A DNA stretch of 64,000 nt from Helicobacter hepaticus ATCC 51449 (lineage in GTDB: Bacteria; Campylobacterota; Campylobacteria; Campylobacterales; Helicobacteraceae): NCBI RefSeq assembly GCF_000007905.1, contig NC_004917.1, positions 124,001 through 188,000 on the forward strand, read 5' to 3'. Each line of letters begins with the position of its first letter. The stretch's first letter is position 1. The notes under the pieces are model-generated. The model saw nothing but the letters and a program-made list of their open reading frames with translations, had not been told where the DNA came from and did not search any database. This document shows, piece by piece, positions 1-9,501 of the stretch. The position numbers were made by a program, and so were the translations under genes.

Positions 1-379
1 TACTATTAACGTCTAATATGTAACATAAAGCCTCATTAAAGGACATAAAAATAAAGAAAATAACGAAAAACTTTAATACTCTTTGAGTGAAATTCAATCG
101 CTTATCAAGCTGTATTGCCCATATAGCTATTGCAATAAAATATATTATACTCAATCCTATAAGCATATAGCTACTTAATGGTTCTTGGATAAAAACACTT
201 CCTACATACACAGCAAGTGGCAATATAAAATAATATATATGCCATTGCCATTTGTGGTGCATTAAAAGCACTCGCTTAAAGCTATAATTATACCACTGCA
301 GATTTGTCATTCCATAATATGCAAGACACAATATAACTACCCATTGTGCAATCGTATCAATGATAAACATTTCTTCCAT
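1..379 (-). CDS. murF: Probable MurF, N-terminal membrane region (3' part outside window)
   Basis: The frame is open from an ATG preceded by AAAGGAAG to the window edge (126 codons). It encodes several hydrophobic segments (about residues 5-20, 40-62, 66-82, 95-112), rich in Trp and Tyr. No ligase motif is visible in this part. The call rests on context: in H. pylori ddl, an alpha/beta hydrolase and murF are adjacent in this order, and as remembered, epsilonproteobacterial MurF proteins carry a hydrophobic N-terminal extension. MurF adds D-Ala-D-Ala to UDP-MurNAc-tripeptide, so it would act directly after Ddl, encoded upstream in this operon. It could instead be an unrelated membrane protein; the bases to the left would decide. 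Confidence 0.55.
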   Translation of the reverse strand, partial: MEEMFIIDTIAQWVVILCLAYYGMTNLQWYNYSFKRVLLMHHKWQWHIYYFILPLAVYVGSVFIQEPLSSYMLIGLSIIYFIAIAIWAIQLDKRLNFTQRVLKFFVIFFIFMSFNEALCYILDVNS

Positions 380-389
380 ACTACTTCCT

Positions 390-680
390 TTATCTTAAAA
401 TCTCAAAATCATTGAGACTCTCATCAATATCTATTTCGCGAGATTGTATTCGTTCAACCTCGCTTTTAATAGGTCCAATCTCAAGTATTTTACATAATTT
501 TTCAAGTGCTTCTTCTTCGCCTTGTGCTATTACACGCACGCTACCATCGCTTAAATTACATACATTCCCGCTTAAAACCTTACTTTCTTCATTAAGCTTA
601 TCAACCCTATATTTAACAAAACGTCTAAAACCTACACCTTGCACCTTACCAAATATTAAAAATTCACATCTTTTTTTCAT
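390..680 (-). CDS. acyP: Acylphosphatase
   Basis: A 96-residue protein of usual acylphosphatase length. It has the family signature GKVQGVGFR (residues 11-19), where Arg19 binds the phosphate, and Asn42 in the NLSDGSV segment, the second catalytic residue. It hydrolyses acyl phosphates such as carbamoyl phosphate in the cytoplasm. The start overlaps the hydrolase stop as ATGA, so the two are probably translationally coupled inside the uvrA-ddl-hydrolase-acyP-murF operon. Its link to cell-wall synthesis here looks positional only. Confidence 0.92.
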   Translation of the reverse strand: MKKRCEFLIFGKVQGVGFRRFVKYRVDKLNEESKVLSGNVCNLSDGSVRVIAQGEEEALEKLCKILEIGPIKSEVERIQSREIDIDESLNDFEILR

Positions 681-1426
681 AATTCACTCCTGTAAAGCTT
701 TTCAATCTCTCCACCTTGTTTGAGAAAAAAATAATGGTTTCCTTCCATAGGAAAGAATCTACTTGTAGGAATAAGTGCAGCGATAGTTTGACCGCAAAAA
801 AGTGGTGTGGCACTATCATTTTTACCCCAAAAAATGTTTGCTTTGCCCTTATATGCACTAAATTCTGATGAAAAATCTTCATCAACAACATTTTTAAATG
901 TTTGATACATACCCTCATTCATTGCCTTAACATCACTTGAGCGAAATATTTTACCCAACTTGCCAAGCCCACATTTTCCCATAATCTTTGCAAAAACAAT
1001 TTTCAAGCGAACTTTCAAACTTTTAGGCACTCTAATTCCAGCAGATGAGAGAAGTATAGCTTCTTTTGGTTGGCATAATATAGCTACTTTTCCTCCAAAA
1101 CTATGCCCTATAATAACACAATCTTTCACTGCCACACCACTCACTTCACGCATAAAAATTTCTACAATTTTTGCATAATCTTGCGTTGTGAGAGGTTTAT
1201 CATTTGGACTATTGCCAAAGCCGGGCATATCTAAGTAAATATGTTCCCACTGATTAAAATATTTACCAAAAGCACTCTTCATTAGCTCCTTATTGCTGCC
1301 CCAGCCGTGCAAAAATAACATAAAAGATACGTGATTAGAATCTTGATGTGTAGGGAACTGAGCTTGGATTCTCTCATAACTTAGCTCAAAATATTCACCT
1401 TGATATTCTATGCGCCTTTGTGCCAT
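677..1426 (-). CDS. Alpha/beta-fold hydrolase (HP0739-like)
   Basis: A 249-residue alpha/beta hydrolase without a signal peptide. The oxyanion-hole segment HGWGS is at residues 40-44 and the nucleophile elbow GHSFGG places Ser109. A likely acid lies in the GKNDSA segment (about 204) and a likely catalytic His in GNHYF (about 231). Substrate is unknown; C-C hydrolase, esterase or lipase activities all use this fold. It lies 6 bp after ddl and overlaps acyP by 4 bp. The same ddl-hydrolase-murF neighbourhood is known in H. pylori, which hints at a conserved but undefined role near peptidoglycan precursor synthesis. Confidence 0.85.
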   Translation of the reverse strand: MAQRRIEYQGEYFELSYERIQAQFPTHQDSNHVSFMLFLHGWGSNKELMKSAFGKYFNQWEHIYLDMPGFGNSPNDKPLTTQDYAKIVEIFMREVSGVAVKDCVIIGHSFGGKVAILCQPKEAILLSSAGIRVPKSLKVRLKIVFAKIMGKCGLGKLGKIFRSSDVKAMNEGMYQTFKNVVDEDFSSEFSAYKGKANIFWGKNDSATPLFCGQTIAALIPTSRFFPMEGNHYFFLKQGGEIEKLYRSEL

Positions 1427-1432
1427 AATAAA

Positions 1433-2485
1433 CTATTTTCCTTTTGCATAATGGATTTGCTCTATATACTTATAGCTTACCTTGATAGAATGTTTTTTTG
1501 GCAAATTGTAAGCTAATTCTGTAAGCACCCCTACAAAATCCTCAAATAAGTAATTTGCCATAGAACCCGGAATTGGATTAATCTCATTGAGATACACTTC
1601 ATCATCAATAACAAAAAAATCACATCGTATCAATGCCCCTTCAAAAGCATTTTCATAGAGTTTCATAAAATTTTCTTGTAATTTTGCTACTAATGCAGAG
1701 CTTATATCTGCTTGCAAAACTTGCGCTGTGCGTGAAAAATCCAAATATTTACGCTCAAAATCAAGGAGCTCTTTTTTACTAGGTTCTTCAATAATTGAGA
1801 ATCTATATTCATCTTGCGAACCATTTTTTACCCTACACCCTGCAAGATTATATTCTTTGACACCACTTTTAAAGCTTTCTGCTATGATAGTGTCATCATA
1901 TTCAAAGGCTAAATCTCTGCCATAATCAAGCTCTTTTTCTTCATTTATAACACTCACTCCTATAGAACTTCCAAGCCTTGCGGGTTTAAGGATTATTGGA
2001 TAGGCAATATGTTTAAGATGTGGATTTGCACGCGTGAGAATTTCATAATCAAGCACTTTTACACCTCTTTGAGCTGCAAAAATCTTAGTAAATACTTTAT
2101 TGAAACTCATTACACTTGATTCTATGCGCGGACCAATAAAGGGCAAATGATAAAAATCAAGTAATGCGCTCACGCTCCCATCTTCCCCATCTGCACCGTG
2201 TATGAGATTAATAAGAGTATGAGGAATAATGGGTTTAAAACCAAAAAATGTTTTTTTCACAAATGCACCTCTTTGCAAAAAAATCTCTGTGCATTTTTTA
2301 TAATCTCCCGAACTAAAAAGTTTTGATTTCATAGAATCTAAAGGGATAAGATAAAAACGATGTGAGCTATCTAAAAAAATAAAATTACCAATACTCTCTC
2401 CTAAAACTTTTTTAAGTGCAACAGCACTCACAATACTAATTTCGTGCTCAAAACTTACACCGCCAAATAACACATCAAATTTCAT
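1433..2485 (-). CDS. ddl: D-alanine--D-alanine ligase
   Basis: A 350-residue ATP-grasp ligase that joins two D-Ala for the peptidoglycan stem peptide. Visible landmarks are the N-terminal GGVSFEHEIS nucleotide/substrate loop (residues 8-17), HGADGEDG, the ATP-grasp segment KPARLGSSIGV and the C-terminal metal-binding NEINPIPGS. Its ATG begins two bases after the uvrA stop, and the AAAGGAG ribosome site lies inside the end of uvrA, so the genes are tightly coupled. Length matches the Helicobacter family. Confidence 0.95.
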   Translation of the reverse strand: MKFDVLFGGVSFEHEISIVSAVALKKVLGESIGNFIFLDSSHRFYLIPLDSMKSKLFSSGDYKKCTEIFLQRGAFVKKTFFGFKPIIPHTLINLIHGADGEDGSVSALLDFYHLPFIGPRIESSVMSFNKVFTKIFAAQRGVKVLDYEILTRANPHLKHIAYPIILKPARLGSSIGVSVINEEKELDYGRDLAFEYDDTIIAESFKSGVKEYNLAGCRVKNGSQDEYRFSIIEEPSKKELLDFERKYLDFSRTAQVLQADISSALVAKLQENFMKLYENAFEGALIRCDFFVIDDEVYLNEINPIPGSMANYLFEDFVGVLTELAYNLPKKHSIKVSYKYIEQIHYAKGK

Positions 2486-2487
2486 TT

Positions 2488-5319
2488 TTACTCCTTTTGA
2501 AATTGTTTATCACGTTTTAATTCTAAAGCTAGAAACTTACCTGTATAGCTCCCGCTTTTTGTATGATTTTTACTCACTTGCTCCACAGACCCACTATCTA
2601 TGATTTTACCTCCACCGCTACCACCTTCTGGACCAATATCAATAATATAATCAGCATTTTTAATCATATCTAAATTATGTTCAATAACAATGACTGAATT
2701 CCCTAAATCTACCAAATGATGAAGCACCTTTGTCAGCCTATCTACATCGGCAAAATGCAATCCTGTTGTGGGTTCATCAAGCACATAGAGCGTCTTTCCT
2801 GTATCCTTACGACTAAGCTCCTTAGCAAGCTTAATTCGCTGTGCTTCACCGCCACTTAAGGTAATAGCATTTTGTCCAAGTGTAATATATCCCAAACCCA
2901 CATCTTGCAATGTTTGCAGCCTTGTAGCAATTTTTGGCACCTTGGCAAAAAACTCTAAGGCTTCATCAACACTCATTGCCAAAACATCTGCTATATTTTT
3001 GCCTTTATAAGCAATCTCTAATGTTTGAGGATTGTATTTTGCACCCTTACACGCATCACATTTAACCATCACATCAGGCAAAAAGTGCATTTCAATTTTT
3101 ATCTCACCCTCACCTTGACATTTCTCGCATCGCCCACCTTTAACATTAAAACTAAAGCGTCCAACACTATATCCACGCAGTTTAGATTCTTTAATCTCCG
3201 CAAAAAGTGCACGTATATCGTCCATTACACCTGTATAAGTCGCAGGATTGCTACGCGGTGTGCGTCCAATAGGACTTTGGTCTAAATAAATTACTTTATC
3301 TAAATATTCTAATCCTACAATCTCTACACCATCGCATTTTTGCACCTTTTTGGCATTATTCAAAAGCTCTTGTGCTACAGGTAAAAGCGTTTGGAGAATA
3401 AGGGAACTTTTACCGCTGCCACTTACACCTGTTACACACACAAATTGCGAAAGAGGAATTTTCGTGCAAAGATTATGAATATTATTAATATTGACATTTT
3501 TAATTTCAAGCCATTGTTCAATGGTACGCTTATGTGGATAAGAAATAATCTTTGCGCCCTTAAGATACATAGCAGTGAGCGTTTTGGAATCTAATAGCTT
3601 CTTCACATTTCCACTAAAAACTACTTCTCCTCCGCGCAATCCTGCCTCGGGACCAATATCCACAACATAATCAGCATTTAAAATCGTCTCCTTGTCGTGC
3701 TCCACGACAATCACACTATTGCCTTTTTCTTGCAAACTTCGTAAAGTTTTGATTAACCGCAGTGTATCACGTTCGTGTAAGCCAATACTTGGCTCATCAA
3801 GCACATACATAACTCCTGTAAGCCCGCTACCAATTTGACTTGCAATGCGTATGCGTTGGGATTCCCCCCCACTAATGCTGCGTGCATCACGCCCAAGTGT
3901 GAGATAACCAAGCCCCACATCATAGAGAAAAAATAATCTTTCACGAATTTCTTTCAAAATAGGTTGTGCAATAAATTGTTCTTGTTCATTCAAATATGAA
4001 AAATGCGCTTTATCATCAAAAAACTCATAAACTTTTTCAATAGGCATATCAATAAGCTCACCAATGCCTAATTTACCGACTTTAACGCTAAGAGAAGAAA
4101 GTTTTAGGCGATGTCCCTTGCAAGTAGGACATACTCGTTCAGTAGTGTATTCACCCAAATCCTTATCATCTTTAAACATATCATATGCAATTTGGATAAT
4201 ACCTTTCCAAGGACGCTTAAGTTTGCTTGATTTCCAAGTGATTTCTACTTCCTCTTCACGTCCATAAAGCAAAGCACTTTGCTGGGATTTTGAAAGTTCT
4301 TCAAAACTAAGTGTTGGGTCAATCTTAGCACTTTTGCAAAATGCGTAAAAAAGCTCGGCATAATAATTACGATTGAATCCAAAAATAATTTTAATGCCAC
4401 CTTTATTGAGTGGTTGAGACTTATCAAGTATCTTTTTTAAATCAATAGCATATTTTGCACCAAGCCCCAAACAATCTTCGCACGCGCCCTTTGGAGAATT
4501 AAAAGAAAATCCAAGTGGTTCAAGCTCCTCAAAACTTATTTTGCATTTAAAACACGCGAAATGTTCAGAATAATGCAACAACTTTTTTTCATCATTATGC
4601 AACATCTCTACTTCAATCTCACCATAAGATTCACGCAAGGCTTTCTCCACTCCTTGAGCTATACGTGTGTGATTTTCTAAAGAATTTACCACCCTATCAA
4701 TAACAACTTTAATGCTATGCTTTTTATTTTTGGCAAGCTCAATTTCTTCATCAAGACGCACCATCACACCATCAACCATTGCTCGCACATAACCTTTTTG
4801 ACGCAGAGATTCTATTTTTTCAGCAAAACTACCCTTTTTTTCCTTGACAATAGGGGCAAGAAGTATCATTTTTGCATTTGCAGGGAGTTTTAGAATCTGC
4901 TCAATAATATCAGTTTGACTCATTTGCGAAATTTCATCTCCACAAAGATGGCAATGCTGCTTCCCTACGCGCGCATAAAGCAAGCGAAAATAATCATAAA
5001 TTTCAGTGATTGTGCCAACAGTGGAACGTGGATTTTTACTTGTAGTTTTTTGGTCAATCGCAATAGCAGGGGTTAGTCCCTCAATCTTATCAACATCGGG
5101 CTTGCCTACTTTATCTAAAAATTGTCGTGCATAACTTGAGAGAGATTCTATGTATCGGCGCTGTCCTTCTGCATAAAGTGTATCAAAAGCAAGTGTTGAT
5201 TTCCCAGAGCCAGATAAACCAGTAAAAACAACAAGTTGATTTTTAGGTATGCTAAGGTTGATATTTTTCAAATTATTCTCACGCGCACCTGTAATATGAA
5301 TATGATTATAATCTTTCAT
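2488..5319 (-). CDS. uvrA: Excinuclease ABC subunit A
   Basis: UvrA, the DNA-damage sensor of nucleotide excision repair. It has two ABC ATPase halves. The first has Walker A GLSGSGKST and signature SGGESQR; the second has GVSGSGKSS and SGGEAQR. Zinc-binding Cys pairs occur in CHLCGDE, CFKCK, CEKCQGEGE and CDACKG. A TTG 27 bases upstream is also in frame, but the ATG at 5319 follows a good GAGGGA site and gives the usual length of 943 residues. It heads an operon continuing into ddl. Confidence 0.95.
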   Translation of the reverse strand: MKDYNHIHITGARENNLKNINLSIPKNQLVVFTGLSGSGKSTLAFDTLYAEGQRRYIESLSSYARQFLDKVGKPDVDKIEGLTPAIAIDQKTTSKNPRSTVGTITEIYDYFRLLYARVGKQHCHLCGDEISQMSQTDIIEQILKLPANAKMILLAPIVKEKKGSFAEKIESLRQKGYVRAMVDGVMVRLDEEIELAKNKKHSIKVVIDRVVNSLENHTRIAQGVEKALRESYGEIEVEMLHNDEKKLLHYSEHFACFKCKISFEELEPLGFSFNSPKGACEDCLGLGAKYAIDLKKILDKSQPLNKGGIKIIFGFNRNYYAELFYAFCKSAKIDPTLSFEELSKSQQSALLYGREEEVEITWKSSKLKRPWKGIIQIAYDMFKDDKDLGEYTTERVCPTCKGHRLKLSSLSVKVGKLGIGELIDMPIEKVYEFFDDKAHFSYLNEQEQFIAQPILKEIRERLFFLYDVGLGYLTLGRDARSISGGESQRIRIASQIGSGLTGVMYVLDEPSIGLHERDTLRLIKTLRSLQEKGNSVIVVEHDKETILNADYVVDIGPEAGLRGGEVVFSGNVKKLLDSKTLTAMYLKGAKIISYPHKRTIEQWLEIKNVNINNIHNLCTKIPLSQFVCVTGVSGSGKSSLILQTLLPVAQELLNNAKKVQKCDGVEIVGLEYLDKVIYLDQSPIGRTPRSNPATYTGVMDDIRALFAEIKESKLRGYSVGRFSFNVKGGRCEKCQGEGEIKIEMHFLPDVMVKCDACKGAKYNPQTLEIAYKGKNIADVLAMSVDEALEFFAKVPKIATRLQTLQDVGLGYITLGQNAITLSGGEAQRIKLAKELSRKDTGKTLYVLDEPTTGLHFADVDRLTKVLHHLVDLGNSVIVIEHNLDMIKNADYIIDIGPEGGSGGGKIIDSGSVEQVSKNHTKSGSYTGKFLALELKRDKQFQKE

Positions 5320-5352
5320 ATGTGTCCCTCGCAATTTAAAGCTCAAACGCGT

Positions 5353-5358
5353 ATTATA
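5353..5358 (-). promoter_or_regulatory. Probable -10 box for the uvrA operon
   Basis: A perfect TATAAT within GCTATAATACGC on the minus strand, about 34 bases before the chosen uvrA ATG. It lies between the DUF3343 gene stop and uvrA. Helicobacter sigma-80 promoters depend mainly on such a -10 box and lack a strong -35, so this is a plausible vegetative promoter. Confidence 0.55.
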
Positions 5359-5364
5359 GCGTAT

Positions 5365-5643
5365 TTAGATAAGTTTTATCTCATACTTAATATGTCTTTG
5401 CGTTAAAATCTCATTTATAGATTCTAAAAAGCGCGTTAGATACTCATCTTGGAGAGTATTCCCACCTTCTAAGAATAAAGCCAAACCACAATCACTTCTA
5501 TATTCTTTGGGTGTAGGCACAAGATTCAAAGAAAACTCAAAACAAGCGAGCAAAGGGCTACTTAAACACCTCTGTGCAGCAAAAGCGCTTGAGGTAGTTA
5601 ATAGCAAAATATATGCTCTAAAAGGTTGAGAATCTCCTTGCAT
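5365..5643 (-). CDS. DUF3343 protein (putative Se/S carrier-like)
   Basis: A short protein of 92 residues from the ATG (a GTG two codons earlier is possible). It has the layout of DUF3343: an N-terminal AYILLLTTSSAFAAQ strand/helix, followed by a VPTPKEYRSDCGLALF block. That block matches the family hallmark of P-P-r-e-s-s-D-C-G-L-a-l with its single conserved Cys. DUF3343 members often accompany selenium or sulfur transfer genes. Here it follows serA by about 20 bp and precedes uvrA. No selenium gene is visible nearby, so function stays a family-level inference. Confidence 0.7.
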   Translation of the reverse strand: MQGDSQPFRAYILLLTTSSAFAAQRCLSSPLLACFEFSLNLVPTPKEYRSDCGLALFLEGGNTLQDEYLTRFLESINEILTQRHIKYEIKLI

Positions 5644-5666
5644 AAGCACTCACTTTGTGTTAATGA

Positions 5667-7247
5667 TTATACATTAACAATCTTTATACTCAAACACGCA
5701 GGGATATTTTCAAGCTGTCCAATAACTTCATTTGATACTTCAGAATCTACAAGAATAACAGCCATTGCTTCTTTATTTTGACGCGCAAGACGAAAATCAG
5801 AAATATTGACTTGATGATTGCCTAAAATACTTCCTACGAGTCCAATTACACCCGGCACATCTGTATTTTTGAAAAATATCATTTTACCCTTTGGCTCAAT
5901 ATCAAATTGAAAATGATTGATTGAAGTAAGACGCAAATGCCTATCTTCAAATACTGCACCGCTAAGAGTAATACTCTCATTTTGTGTGCTAAGAGTAATA
6001 TAAATATGGTTTTTATAAGTTTCACTTTCTTGTTTAAGCGTCATTTTGACATCAATACCTCGCTCTTTAGCAACAAAAGGTGCATTAACATAATTAATTT
6101 TATCACCTAAACTCGCATTAAGCGCTCCCACAAGAGCAAAAGTCTGCAATGAATCTCCATAAGCACTAATCTCGCCTTGAGCTTCTATGTGTATTGAGGT
6201 AATCACACCCTTATTTGCCTGCACTGCCAAAAAAGCAAGTTTTTGTATCAATTCAAGATAGGGCTTAACCATAGAGGGCAATTCAGATTCCTTAACGGGA
6301 AGATTAAGCGCATTAGGGTAGCTTGAACCTCTTGCTGCCTCTATTGCAGCTTGGGCAGCTTGTATAGCAATTTGCTCTTGAGATTCTAAAGTATTTGCCC
6401 CAATATGCGGCGTTACATACACATTTGGCAAATCAAGCAGCGCATTATTAATAGCTGGTTCTTTATCAAATACATCAATTCCCGCCCATTTAATCTTACC
6501 AACACTTAAAGCATCATATAAATCTTTTTCATTATATAAACCACCGCGAGCGCAATTAATAAGTATCACTCCATCTTTCATTTGTGCAATTTGCTTGGCG
6601 GTAATCATATTTTTTGTTTCTGCATTCTTAGGCGTGTGAATTGTAATAATATCACAAGAGAGAATGTCTTCGAAATTTGTTGCATAAGCCACGCCTAAAT
6701 CAGTAGCTTTTGAAGGCAAAATGTAGGGGTCATAGGCTAATACTTCCATTTCAAATGCTCTCGCCCTTATCCCCACACGACTACCAATATTACCAAATCC
6801 AATAATACCAAGCTTTTTACCTTTAAGCTCAATACCATACCAATCTTCACGTTTCCACTTACGCTCGTGCTTAAGCTGCGTATTCGCTCCAGGAAAATTT
6901 CGCACGGCATTAATAAGATGAGCCATTGTAAGTTCAACAGCTGCGATTGTATTTGCTGTAGGCACATTCATCACAACAATGCCTTTACGAGAGCAGCCTT
7001 CAATATCAACATTATCTACGCCCACACCTGCACGCACTACCGCACGTATTTGCCCTGAAGATGCTAAAAATGCTTCATCAACATCAGTAGAACTCCTCGT
7101 AATGACGACATCAGCCTCTTTAATCTTAGTAAGTAGCTCATCTTTTGGCAAACTAGCAAGATTCTCCATCTGCACATCACTTTGGGCTGTAAGTAAATCT
7201 AGTCCTTTTTGATGGATATGGTCGCACACAACGATTTTATACTTCAT
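5667..7247 (-). CDS. serA: D-3-phosphoglycerate dehydrogenase
   Basis: A 526-residue long-form SerA catalysing the first step of serine synthesis. The NAD-binding loop GIIGFGNIGSRVG lies near residue 150, followed by the catalytic Arg-Glu-His set of the D-2-hydroxyacid dehydrogenase family (VTPHIGA near 280). An intervening domain comes next, then a C-terminal ACT domain (about 455-526, beginning GKMIFFKNTDVPGVIG), the usual serine-sensing module. The start has AAAGGAGAG before ATG. The order serA-HP0398-like-rpsA-ispH-aroA matches H. pylori. Confidence 0.96.
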   Translation of the reverse strand: MKYKIVVCDHIHQKGLDLLTAQSDVQMENLASLPKDELLTKIKEADVVITRSSTDVDEAFLASSGQIRAVVRAGVGVDNVDIEGCSRKGIVVMNVPTANTIAAVELTMAHLINAVRNFPGANTQLKHERKWKREDWYGIELKGKKLGIIGFGNIGSRVGIRARAFEMEVLAYDPYILPSKATDLGVAYATNFEDILSCDIITIHTPKNAETKNMITAKQIAQMKDGVILINCARGGLYNEKDLYDALSVGKIKWAGIDVFDKEPAINNALLDLPNVYVTPHIGANTLESQEQIAIQAAQAAIEAARGSSYPNALNLPVKESELPSMVKPYLELIQKLAFLAVQANKGVITSIHIEAQGEISAYGDSLQTFALVGALNASLGDKINYVNAPFVAKERGIDVKMTLKQESETYKNHIYITLSTQNESITLSGAVFEDRHLRLTSINHFQFDIEPKGKMIFFKNTDVPGVIGLVGSILGNHQVNISDFRLARQNKEAMAVILVDSEVSNEVIGQLENIPACLSIKIVNV

Positions 7248-7268
7248 AACACTCTCCTTTAATTTGGT

Positions 7269-7733
7269 TTATTGCACACTATAATTGAGACGATAGTATT
7301 GCAAATCTGCCAAAAGCCTTTTATACATTGCCTCATCGGTCAACAACACCACAAGTTTAAGTGTGTTGCCAGACTTATAATATGCAGATTCTATATTATT
7401 TTGCCGCAATACCTGCTTCACACAAGCAAATTTATACTCATCAAGCTCACTAATACTAATAGCTGAAGGGATACTTTGCTTAGAATCTTTATCCAAAAAA
7501 TCAAAGCGCACACTTAATTCTGTCGCTGGGTAAGCATAAGGAGTCTCATTGTCATCTGAAAATGAACTTACCCAATTCTCTTCTTGTGGCACTTGTGCCT
7601 CTCCAAGCTTTGGAAATTCTATAGGTTGAGCTTGAAATGCTGGGCTTATAGATATTTTATCTAAATATAAAACACCATAAATTGCTCCACCCAAAACTAT
7701 TAAAAGCCCTACAAAGAATGCTAACTTCTTCAT
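7269..7733 (-). CDS. Conserved membrane-anchored protein (HP0398-like position)
   Basis: A 154-residue protein with one N-terminal hydrophobic segment (about residues 3-23) and a soluble, probably periplasmic remainder. No catalytic motif is recognised. It sits between serA and rpsA, the position of HP0398 in H. pylori, and shares the leftward operon with short gaps. Positional conservation suggests orthology, but no function can be read from the sequence. Confidence 0.75.
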   Translation of the reverse strand: MKKLAFFVGLLIVLGGAIYGVLYLDKISISPAFQAQPIEFPKLGEAQVPQEENWVSSFSDDNETPYAYPATELSVRFDFLDKDSKQSIPSAISISELDEYKFACVKQVLRQNNIESAYYKSGNTLKLVVLLTDEAMYKRLLADLQYYRLNYSVQ

Positions 7734-7749
7734 TCTTTTTTAAAATCTC

Positions 7750-9408
7750 CTATAAGCGATTTTTAAGTTTATCACCAAGTGTCATTTTCTCTTCTGAATT
7801 AAAGGCTTTGAGCGTTTCTTTTTCCTTTTGTCGCTCTAGTCTTTTAATAGAAGCCCTCACTTTATTATTTTCTTCATCAATATGAGTAATCACACATTCA
7901 ATCTCTTCCCCCGCTTTAAGATCTTCTTTCTTCAGCGGCTGAATATCTTCATTGCGAATAAGTGCCTCCATTTCATCAATTTTGATAAAAATACCAAAAT
8001 CTTTTATATCAATTATAGAGCCACGTGCCACATCATCAACTTTATGCGTTTTTCCAAATTCTCTTGCAGGAGAATGCTCAAGAAGCTTTTTAGAGAGAGA
8101 AACTCTCTCGTGCTCTTTGTCAATTTTAATAATTTTAACTTCAATCTCATCGCCCACTTTAAATCCATCTTTACATTTAGATTTCTTATCCCAATAAGCA
8201 TCTTCATTATGGAGTAGTCCATCAACGCCACCAAGATTCACAAATGCTCCAAAATCAGTTAAAGTTGCTATCTTGCCCTTAATAATTTCTCCCACCTGAT
8301 GCGTTTTTGCAAAATACACAAAAGGCTTATCAAGGAGTTTTTTAAGCGAAACGCGCAATCTTTTATTATCCGTATCAATTTCAATAATTTCTACATCAAT
8401 TTCTTGTCCTACGTTTAAATAACTTGAGGGGTGCTTGATATTTTTATCCCACGAAATTTCTGAAATATGCAAAAAGCCCTCAATATCATTGCCTAAATCC
8501 ACAAATGCTCCATAGGGCTCAATATTACTCACGCTTACTTTAATGGAATAACCCACCTCAAGCTCTTTTTCAATTTCTTTCCAAGGATCATCGCCAAGTG
8601 CCTTCATTGAAAGTGAAAGACGACGTTTTTTCTCATCATATCCAAGCACCTTAACAACAACCTCATCGCCTTCTTTAAAATTTTTAGCTGGATTAATAGG
8701 TCCTTTATGACTAAGCTCTGTATAATGAACAAGCCCTTCTACTCCATATACATCAACAAAAACACCAAAAGGAGCAATTTTTTTTACAATGCCCTTTTGC
8801 ACACCATCATTTTCAAGCAATTTGGCACTTACATTTTGACGATTTTTATCATCAATCTCAAAAAACCTTTTACGCGATACAATAATAGAATTACTCTCTT
8901 TATTAATATTAACAATAGCAACCTTGTAAATTTTACCTATTGCTTTATCATCTTCACGTATTGCAGAATCCCGGCGTGGCATAAACACATCAATTCCATC
9001 ATACTCTAAAATAAAACCGCCTTTATTTTTCTTAATTACCTTTGCTTCAATAATTTTATCTTGATAGTTATCTGCTATTTGTGCGATTTTTTCAACAATT
9101 CTTTTTGATTTCAGAGCCTTTTTATACGATGCATTTGGTCTCCCACCTCTTCCGGGTGTTACAAATACTTCAATTTTATCATTTATGTTAAAAAGTAAAT
9201 TGCCATTATCATCTTGAATCTCACCAAGTCGTAACATTGCTTCTGATTTCTCATTAGCAAGTGCTACCATTGCATATTCATCAGTTATAGCAACTATCTC
9301 ACCAATTTGTATTGCTCCAGCATCCGCTTTCTTTTCGCTTGCCTCAAATAACGCTGCAAAATCCTCTTCTTCGGTAATGAAATCATCATGCTCCAAATTA
9401 ACCAACAT
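7750..9408 (-). CDS. rpsA: 30S ribosomal protein S1
   Basis: A 552-residue protein made of repeated S1/OB-fold RNA-binding domains. Typical repeat cores are visible as GIVKKIAPFGVFVDVYGVEG, GAFVDLGNDIEGFLHISE, GKIATLTDFGAFVNLGGVDG and GSIIDIKDFGIFIKI, each followed by a basic SLSMK/SLSKK-type strand. S1 binds mRNA on the 30S subunit during initiation. The start has AAAGGG upstream of ATG. It lies 93 bases after ispH and within a conserved epsilonproteobacterial order. Confidence 0.96.
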   Translation of the reverse strand: MLVNLEHDDFITEEEDFAALFEASEKKADAGAIQIGEIVAITDEYAMVALANEKSEAMLRLGEIQDDNGNLLFNINDKIEVFVTPGRGGRPNASYKKALKSKRIVEKIAQIADNYQDKIIEAKVIKKNKGGFILEYDGIDVFMPRRDSAIREDDKAIGKIYKVAIVNINKESNSIIVSRKRFFEIDDKNRQNVSAKLLENDGVQKGIVKKIAPFGVFVDVYGVEGLVHYTELSHKGPINPAKNFKEGDEVVVKVLGYDEKKRRLSLSMKALGDDPWKEIEKELEVGYSIKVSVSNIEPYGAFVDLGNDIEGFLHISEISWDKNIKHPSSYLNVGQEIDVEIIEIDTDNKRLRVSLKKLLDKPFVYFAKTHQVGEIIKGKIATLTDFGAFVNLGGVDGLLHNEDAYWDKKSKCKDGFKVGDEIEVKIIKIDKEHERVSLSKKLLEHSPAREFGKTHKVDDVARGSIIDIKDFGIFIKIDEMEALIRNEDIQPLKKEDLKAGEEIECVITHIDEENNKVRASIKRLERQKEKETLKAFNSEEKMTLGDKLKNRL

Positions 9409-9501
9409 TAATACCCTTTACTTAAAAATCAAAGTTTAAACAATTCTACACAAAAAAAACCTTGTTATAACTTAAGAATACCGCATAGGCACAAAAGATT
9501 C

